Source: Candidatus Omnitrophota bacterium (GTDB taxonomy: Bacteria; Omnitrophota; Gorgyraeia; Gygaellales; Profunditerraquicolaceae). Taken from it: 5,263 bases of DNA. How positions within the stretch are numbered: position 1 is the first letter of the stretch; each line of letters opens with the position of its first letter. The DNA is taken from positions 1 through 5,263 of the forward strand of contig JAQTNB010000105.1 in the NCBI GenBank assembly GCA_028714055.1, given 5' to 3'. Both the position numbers and the translations under genes were made by a program. Below the pieces are notes generated by a model. That model saw only the letters and a list, made by a program, of their open reading frames with translations. It was not told where the DNA came from and did no database searches. Shown here one piece after another: positions 1 through 3,246 of this stretch.

Positions 1-283
1 CGGTATCCCCATAAGGCTGGTCCGCGATATCATGTATGAGTTGGTCCAGACCGGTATTGTTGCCCCTGTCCAGGACGAGACAAACAGGACCCCCGCATAT
101 CAGCCGGCAATCGATATCAATGCGCTCTCCGTAAAATATGTCATTGATAAACTGGATAGCCGCGGGACCGATACCATACCGGTGATAGACTCAAAAGAGC
201 TGAAGAGGATCAGGGAAAGCCTGCAGGAGTTCGGTAAGGTAGTGGAGAAATCCCAGTCAAACCTGCTTTTAAAAGATATATAG
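1..283 (+). CDS. C-terminal part of a probable YihY/BrkB-family inner-membrane protein (5' end outside window)
   Basis: The reading frame is open from base 2 and ends with TAG at 281-283, giving 93 visible residues. The first ATG in view (base 32) is internal, because coding continues upstream of it with the residues GIPIRLVRDI. The opening stretch (IPIRLVRDIMYELVQTGIV, then a polar linker and a YQPAIDINAL segment) resembles the cytoplasmic winged-helix-like tail that follows the transmembrane core in YihY/virulence factor BrkB proteins (once misnamed ribonuclease BN). The last 40 residues are charged and helical (KELKRIRESLQEF...). No membrane segment is visible, so the assignment rests on the tail alone. 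Another winged-helix protein is possible. The exact function of YihY proteins is not settled. A small exported-protein gene follows 28 nt later and may be co-transcribed. Confidence 0.55.
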   Translation, partial: GIPIRLVRDIMYELVQTGIVAPVQDETNRTPAYQPAIDINALSVKYVIDKLDSRGTDTIPVIDSKELKRIRESLQEFGKVVEKSQSNLLLKDI

Positions 284-285
284 AA

Positions 286-304
286 TTTTTTGCGACGCAA
301 AAAA
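286..304. repeat. Perfect 9-bp inverted repeat between the first two genes
   Basis: TTTTTTGCG, one central A, then CGCAAAAAA: the two 9-base arms are exact reverse complements. As RNA it could fold into an 8-bp stem with a 3-nt loop, but six of the eight pairs are A-U or U-A. It begins 2 nt after the upstream stop codon and ends 7 nt before the GTG start of the next gene. There is no U-run after the stem on either strand, so it is not a standard intrinsic terminator. It could be a protein-binding site, a weak attenuating hairpin or chance. Confidence 0.5.
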
Positions 305-311
305 CCATCCC

Positions 312-563
312 GTGATAAAGAAGATAGTCATCCTTTTACTGCTGGTTTTCCTGGTTACCACATCCTGCTATGCGGTCAGCCTGGCCGATACGATATTCTG
401 TAAGAAAGTCTACCTGAAACTCGTGAAGAGAATGGTTTTGGTGCACCGCATATCGGAAGAGGTCAAGTATATATTGACGAATGAAGGCAAGTGGGTCATT
501 CTCAAGGGGCCCCTGAGGCATCAATATCAGTCAATATATGAAGCCCAGCTTCGGCGGCAATAA
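312..563 (+). CDS. Small exported protein of unknown function
   Basis: An 83-residue product that I do not recognise. Residues 1-21 form a clear signal sequence: MIKK, a leucine/valine-rich core (IVILLLLVFLVTT) and likely cleavage after CYA or after SLA, so the protein probably enters the periplasm. The Cys at position 19 is not in a good lipobox (TTSC lacks Leu/Val at -3), so a lipoprotein is unlikely. The mature part is about 60 residues, basic, with one Cys (C30) and the segment VLVHRISEEVKYILTNEGKW, which looks like a compact beta-hairpin. The start is GTG with no convincing Shine-Dalgarno site, and the next in-frame Met is at residue 41, past the signal sequence, so GTG is the best choice. 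Codon use matches the neighbours. It may be translated in continuity with the gene 28 nt upstream. That it is a gene rests mainly on the signal peptide. Confidence 0.55.
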   Translation: MIKKIVILLLLVFLVTTSCYAVSLADTIFCKKVYLKLVKRMVLVHRISEEVKYILTNEGKWVILKGPLRHQYQSIYEAQLRRQ

Positions 564-677
564 CATCGGTTTTCCCCGTAATCCCGCAATGAGAATCCCC
601 CTCTGCAGAGTGTTCCGCTTTTCGGCAGGCATCTTTTCCTCAGTAGAAAAAAGTCAATCAAAAGGGCAAACAGGTCA

Positions 678-706
678 TTTACCCCGGCTGAAATCGCCCC
701 TATGAT
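678..706 (+). promoter_or_regulatory. Predicted sigma70 promoter for the RnfD-like/SOR-like operon
   Basis: TTTACC at 678-683 (4 of 6 matches to the -35 consensus), a 17-nt spacer, then TATGAT at 701-706 (5 of 6 matches to the -10 consensus). Predicted transcription would begin near 713, giving a leader of about 56 nt before the ATG at 769. The leader contains the inverted repeat at 724-739. This is a pattern match only. The rest of the 564-768 gap shows nothing I can name apart from a 10-bp palindrome CTCTGCAGAG at 601-610. Confidence 0.5.
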
Positions 707-723
707 ACTTTAAAAGGCAACCG

Positions 724-739
724 TCCGGGAGATCCCGGA
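724..739. repeat. Perfect 7-bp inverted repeat in the leader of the RnfD-like gene
   Basis: TCCGGGA, GA, TCCCGGA. In DNA this is a GC-rich dyad suited to a dimeric regulator, centred about 18 nt downstream of the predicted transcription start. In RNA it would give a 6-bp stem with an AGAT loop ending 29 nt before the start codon. It is not followed by a U-run. It lies where the leader of an otherwise SD-less gene would be, so it may act as an operator or influence translation. No regulator is identified. Confidence 0.5.
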
Positions 740-768
740 AAAAGTTTCGCTTCCGTTTTGACCCGCAC

Positions 769-1524
769 ATGTTCAATTTTAAATCCATAAAAACACAACT
801 GATAATCTACCTTTTCAGTTTTGCCGTTTTTCTGATCGCCAAAGACAATGACCTTGCTTTCTTAAGGGCGATTCTGCTTGCGCTTACAGGCGCGGTAGTC
901 CTTGAGGCCGCAATCCTGTACCTTAAAAACAGGGCATTCCGGATCACCGAAAGTTCCGTGATCACGGGTTTGATCGCCGGATTTGTGCTGGCAGACGAAG
1001 AGATATGGTGGAAGATCATCCTTGCGTCTTTGATAGCGATCCTTTCCAAGCACCTGCTGCGCGTTAAAAAGAAGCACATCTTTAACCCCGCGGCCTTCGG
1101 TATCTTCCTTGCGATCATCGTGTTTGGCGCCTGGGCCGCATGGAAAGGGACGTATCTGTGGTATATCGTTGTGCCTTTCGGTTTTTATTTTGCATACAGG
1201 ATGAAAAAAATCGAAGTGCTTATAGGGTATGCGATCGTTTCTCTGCTGCTGTTTGGATGGCAGGCAAGCTTACAAAACGCCCTGTCCTGGAAGATCTTCG
1301 GTTACTTCAGTTATTTCTATGTTTTCGTCATGGTCATTGAACCCAAGACTACGCCCATGACGGCGATAGGCAAATATGTTTTCGGCGCAGGCACGTCAGC
1401 GCTTATCTTTATCTTGACCGAGCGGGGGGTGCGGTTTGATGTCGAACTCTTTAGTTTATTGGCCATGAACGCCACGGTACCGTTGTTGAACAGGTTAACA
1501 CCTGCAAAGGGAGGTAAAGGATGA
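769..1524 (+). CDS. Stand-alone NqrB/RnfD-like membrane protein (electron-transport subunit D family)
   Basis: 251 residues with about eight hydrophobic segments. Family marks are visible in order: ESSVITGLIAGFVL at 61-74, SKHLLR at 93-98, the signature HIFNPAAF at 103-110, EPKTTPMT at 191-198 (TDPVTSP in typical RnfD), and a C-terminal block ending LLAMNATVPLLNRL. RnfD and NqrB are membrane subunits of ion-pumping oxidoreductases that carry flavin. This protein is shorter than typical RnfD (roughly 320-350 residues). I find no SGAT-type threonine motif for covalent FMN attachment between the HIFNPA and EPKTTP blocks, so any flavin would have to be bound non-covalently. No RnfA, B, C, E or G is in view. 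The ATG at 769 lacks a clear Shine-Dalgarno site, but the frame has no other good start before the stop at 703. The stop overlaps the next gene's start (ATGA). It probably acts as a compact membrane redox subunit; its partner is unknown. Confidence 0.85.
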   Translation: MFNFKSIKTQLIIYLFSFAVFLIAKDNDLAFLRAILLALTGAVVLEAAILYLKNRAFRITESSVITGLIAGFVLADEEIWWKIILASLIAILSKHLLRVKKKHIFNPAAFGIFLAIIVFGAWAAWKGTYLWYIVVPFGFYFAYRMKKIEVLIGYAIVSLLLFGWQASLQNALSWKIFGYFSYFYVFVMVIEPKTTPMTAIGKYVFGAGTSALIFILTERGVRFDVELFSLLAMNATVPLLNRLTPAKGGKG

Positions 1525-1874
1525 AGAGGATGGCAGCCTTGTCGTTTCTTTTTTTATTTTTAGCCGTTGTTTCAGCCGCGTATGCGCACCCGCCGGCAGA
1601 TATAAAGATCATTTATGACCCGAATACGCGCATGCTCACCGCGGTCATCGTGCATGATACCAGTAGCCCCGACAGCCACTACATCAAAAAAGTCGATATC
1701 GGATTGAACGGCAAAGAGATCATCGCGCAGGAGATCTCAAGGCAGGATAATAACAACGAACAGATAGTCAGTTATCGCATACCCAACGTCAAAAAAGGCG
1801 ATATGTTGTCCGTTGAGGGGTATTGCAGCATTAGCGGCAGGCTGAAAGAAACGATCACCGTGAATGCCGGATGA
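1521..1874 (+). CDS. Periplasmic small Ig-fold protein resembling a superoxide reductase/desulfoferrodoxin domain
   Basis: 117 residues. Residues 1-22 are a signal peptide (MKRM, hydrophobic core, AYA cleavage), so the mature protein begins with His23. The rest is beta-rich and lacks membrane segments. Landmarks match superoxide reductase (neelaredoxin-type) order: an N-terminal HPPADI (compare HxPxI), then H45 and H53 in VHDT...SHYIKKVDI (compare HPN...HYI), and C102 in YCSISG (compare CNxHG). In superoxide reductase the iron is held by four His and one Cys. Here three His and the Cys can be placed, but the His after the Cys is Ser105, and the H45-H53 spacing is two longer than usual. It may bind a metal differently or be only a structural relative. 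AGGGAGGT at 1508-1515 is a strong ribosome site 5 nt before the ATG, which overlaps the RnfD-like stop by 4 nt, implying coupled translation and a shared role. The fold is inferred from motif order; activity is not established. Confidence 0.75.
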   Translation: MKRMAALSFLFLFLAVVSAAYAHPPADIKIIYDPNTRMLTAVIVHDTSSPDSHYIKKVDIGLNGKEIIAQEISRQDNNNEQIVSYRIPNVKKGDMLSVEGYCSISGRLKETITVNAG

Positions 1875-1959
1875 AGACTTTGCGTGCCGGTATCCGGTAA
1901 AACGAAAGCTATCTTTCTCCCTTTATTAGGAGTATGATAAATAAGCAAAACAACCGTAA

Positions 1960-1967
1960 GGGGGGGG
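1960..1967 (+). repeat. Eight-G homopolymer tract abutting a promoter
   Basis: A run of eight G directly precedes the predicted -35 element TTGAAA. Such tracts are prone to slippage in replication and to sequencing error. Length change here would not alter the -35/-10 spacing but could change upstream contacts. The rest of 1875-1959 contains only short dyads such as CCGGTATCCGG (1887-1897), with no U-run, so I see no clear terminator for the preceding operon. Confidence 0.6.
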
Positions 1968-1996
1968 TTGAAAGATATCGGTCCAGTAGTTATAAG
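1968..1996 (+). promoter_or_regulatory. Predicted strong sigma70 promoter for the CxxC/HTH/hydrolase/exporter operon
   Basis: TTGAAA at 1968-1973 (5 of 6), spacer of exactly 17 nt, TATAAG at 1991-1996 (5 of 6). Transcription would start near 2003, leaving a leader of about 25 nt with a ribosome site before the ATG at 2028. This is the best promoter match I found by eye. It explains why four closely spaced genes follow, and it argues against the competing small frame that starts upstream at 1934. Confidence 0.65.
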
Positions 1997-2014
1997 TTAA
2001 GCTTGAGGAAAAAA

Positions 2015-2020
2015 GAGAGG
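2015..2020 (+). promoter_or_regulatory. Ribosome binding site that fixes the start of the 45-residue gene
   Basis: GAGAGG, 7 nt before the ATG at 2028, within a purine-rich stretch (AAAAAAGAGAGG). It selects this small frame over the overlapping one from 1934, whose AGGAG lies only 1 nt before its ATG and which starts upstream of the predicted promoter. Confidence 0.6.
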
Positions 2021-2027
2021 CATTACC

Positions 2028-2165
2028 ATGAACAGCTGCATGAGATGCGGAGAGAAGTTTTCACATAATTATCTGGTAGCGGTATTTACGATGATGAAGG
2101 AAGTAAGGAAAAGATTGATCGTGTGCTTGAAATGCAAAGAAATATTGAATAAAAAGGAAAAATAA
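2028..2165 (+). CDS. 45-residue CxxC/CxxC protein, probable zinc ribbon
   Basis: A short gene with ATG at 2028 and TAA at 2163-2165. The product begins MNSCMRCGEKF and carries two CxxC pairs, C4/C7 and C33/C36, separated by 25 residues that include a basic stretch (MMKEVRKRL). It ends lysine-rich (CLKCKEILNKKEK). Two CxxC knuckles at this spacing are typical of a four-cysteine zinc ribbon, so it could bind nucleic acid or a protein partner in the cytoplasm. No signal peptide is present. It is the first gene after a strong predicted promoter and has a proper ribosome site. The HTH gene begins 6 nt after its stop, in the same frame, so the two are probably translated together. I cannot name the family. 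Function as a regulator is inference. Confidence 0.7.
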   Translation: MNSCMRCGEKFSHNYLVAVFTMMKEVRKRLIVCLKCKEILNKKEK

Positions 2166-2171
2166 AAGGGA

Positions 2172-2408
2172 TTGGATAGTAAAGTCGAACGGGACCTTGG
2201 GGAACAGCCGATTGCCGGGCTCATGCGTGAGCTTGGGCTTAAGCCCAATGACCTGGTCAGTAACTCTACCGAACAAATCACCCATAAGATGGTCGGCCGC
2301 GCGATCAAAGGCAGGCGCCTGAACCCGCACGTCCAGCGTAAGATCCTTAACGCCTTGAACAAGGCGGCGGGGAAAAACTATGCGCCGGAAGACCTTTTTA
2401 ACTATTGA
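2172..2408 (+). CDS. Small Cro/CI-like helix-turn-helix protein, probable DNA-binding regulator
   Basis: 78 residues, no signal peptide. The sequence reads like a minimal HTH: helix EQPIAGLMRELGL (11-23), KPNDLV (25-29), a turn, the likely recognition helix TEQITHKMVGRAIKGRR (33-49), then NPHVQRKILNALNKAAG (51-67) and a conserved-looking tail APEDLFNY (71-78). This is the layout of Cro/CI repressors (GlsqeeLa...vsraerGrr...kIa.aL...LF) without any effector domain. The start is TTG at 2172, because the frame is closed by the TAA at 2163-2165 and the only other candidate (ATG at 2223) would cut into the first helix. There is no well-spaced Shine-Dalgarno site, so translation probably depends on ribosomes ending the previous gene 6 nt away. 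It is followed 21 nt later by the hydrolase gene. It may control its own operon; that is inference. Confidence 0.75.
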   Translation: MDSKVERDLGEQPIAGLMRELGLKPNDLVSNSTEQITHKMVGRAIKGRRLNPHVQRKILNALNKAAGKNYAPEDLFNY

Positions 2409-2429
2409 TAAGAAGGGAGGATCACCGCT

Positions 2430-3224
2430 ATGAACACGAAGAACATATTAGTGAAGGCACTGTTGTTGACGGTTGTGTTCCTTCCCTTTTTGTCAGCAGA
2501 GGCAAAGATGCATACTGAGGCGGTAGAGTACATGCATGGTGATGTGGTGCTTGAGGGGTATTGTGCCTATGATGATGCCGTCAAGGGAAAGCAGCCGGGA
2601 GTGCTGGTGATCCACGAATGGACCGGGATAAACGATTATATAAAGAAGCGGGTTGAACAGCTGGCATCGCTCGGATATGTTGCATTCGCAGCCGACATCT
2701 ACGGCAAGGGAATCAGGCCAAAGGACAGGGCGCAAGCCTCTCGGCAGGCAGGGATGTACCGCGCAGACCGCACCCTCATGCGCGCACGCGCTGCTGCCGG
2801 CCTTGCGGAGCTTAGGAAGCAGAAGACTGTTGATGCCGGCCGAATTGCTGCTATCGGATACTGTTTTGGAGGCGGTACAGTACTGGAGCTTGCCCGCAGC
2901 GGAGCAGATATCGCGGGAGTGGTAAGCTTCCACGGTAATCTGGATACGCCTCACCCGGAAGACGCAAAGCAGATCAAGGCAAAGGTCCTGGTTTTGCACG
3001 GCGCAGATGATCCGAATATCCCCGCTGAGCAGATCAGTGCCTTTCAGGATGAAATGCGTAATGCCGGGGTTAACTGGCAGATGGTCAGTTACGGCAATGC
3101 CGTGCACAGCTTTACGAACCCTGAGGCAGGGGATGACCCATCAAAGGGTGCTGCGTATAACAAAGAGGCAGATGAGCGTTCCTGGAAGGCAATGCGGACG
3201 TTTTTTGACGAGATCTTTCAATAG
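2430..3224 (+). CDS. Exported dienelactone hydrolase family protein (alpha/beta hydrolase)
   Basis: 264 residues. Residues 1-25 are a signal peptide (KNILVKALLLTVVFLPFLSAEA), so the enzyme is predicted to act in the periplasm, whereas classical dienelactone hydrolase is cytoplasmic. The catalytic set is complete: nucleophile C145 in GYCFGGG, acid D194 in HGADDPNIP, base H226 in NAVHSFTNP, and E63 in VIHEWTG, the glutamate that pairs with the Cys in this family. GYVAFAADIYGKG (82-94) is another family block. The length after the signal sequence (about 239) is that of a full domain. The family hydrolyses lactone or ester bonds; classical members open dienelactone in chloroaromatic breakdown, but no other gene of that pathway is here, so the substrate is unknown. 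The ribosome site GGGAGG (2415-2420) is 9 nt before ATG. The exporter gene follows after 22 nt, suggesting linked roles at the envelope. Confidence 0.9.
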   Translation: MNTKNILVKALLLTVVFLPFLSAEAKMHTEAVEYMHGDVVLEGYCAYDDAVKGKQPGVLVIHEWTGINDYIKKRVEQLASLGYVAFAADIYGKGIRPKDRAQASRQAGMYRADRTLMRARAAAGLAELRKQKTVDAGRIAAIGYCFGGGTVLELARSGADIAGVVSFHGNLDTPHPEDAKQIKAKVLVLHGADDPNIPAEQISAFQDEMRNAGVNWQMVSYGNAVHSFTNPEAGDDPSKGAAYNKEADERSWKAMRTFFDEIFQ

Positions 3225-3246
3225 GACTTCTTGAGGGAGACAGGGG

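Noticed and set aside
354..371. Lipoprotein signal in the small exported protein (TTSC)
   Set aside because: The position three before the Cys is Thr rather than Leu/Val, so the lipobox is poor and ordinary signal peptidase cleavage is more likely.
531..632. 33-residue minus-strand frame with AGGAAAAG just before its ATG
   Set aside because: The ribosome-like site is attractive, but the peptide has no recognisable features, overlaps the end of a better-supported + strand gene, and no neighbour is on that strand.
757..762. TTGACC as a -35 box just upstream of the RnfD-like start
   Set aside because: A matching -10 would fall inside the coding sequence, and a better placed promoter exists at 678-706.
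807..1118. Minus-strand frames opposite the RnfD-like gene
   Set aside because: Antisense to a region that encodes the HIFNPA signature; no independent ribosome site or family motif seen.
1887..1917. Possible terminator after the SOR-like gene (CCGGTATCCGG and GAAAG-CTAT-CTTTC)
   Set aside because: Stems are only 4-5 bp and no U-run follows, so an intrinsic terminator cannot be supported.
1934..2068. 44-residue + strand frame (ATG at 1934) overlapping the 45-residue CxxC gene
   Set aside because: Its AGGAG is only 1 nt from the ATG, it starts upstream of the strong predicted promoter, it crosses the G8 tract, and the product is an uninformative basic peptide. The CxxC frame has a better ribosome site and clear motifs.
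2061..2362. Minus-strand frames opposite the CxxC and HTH genes
   Set aside because: The + strand products have coherent motifs and operon spacing; the antisense products do not.
2493..3107. Long minus-strand frame (204 residues) opposite the hydrolase
   Set aside because: It lies entirely antisense to a gene with a complete catalytic triad; its composition is a shadow of that gene's codon pattern.
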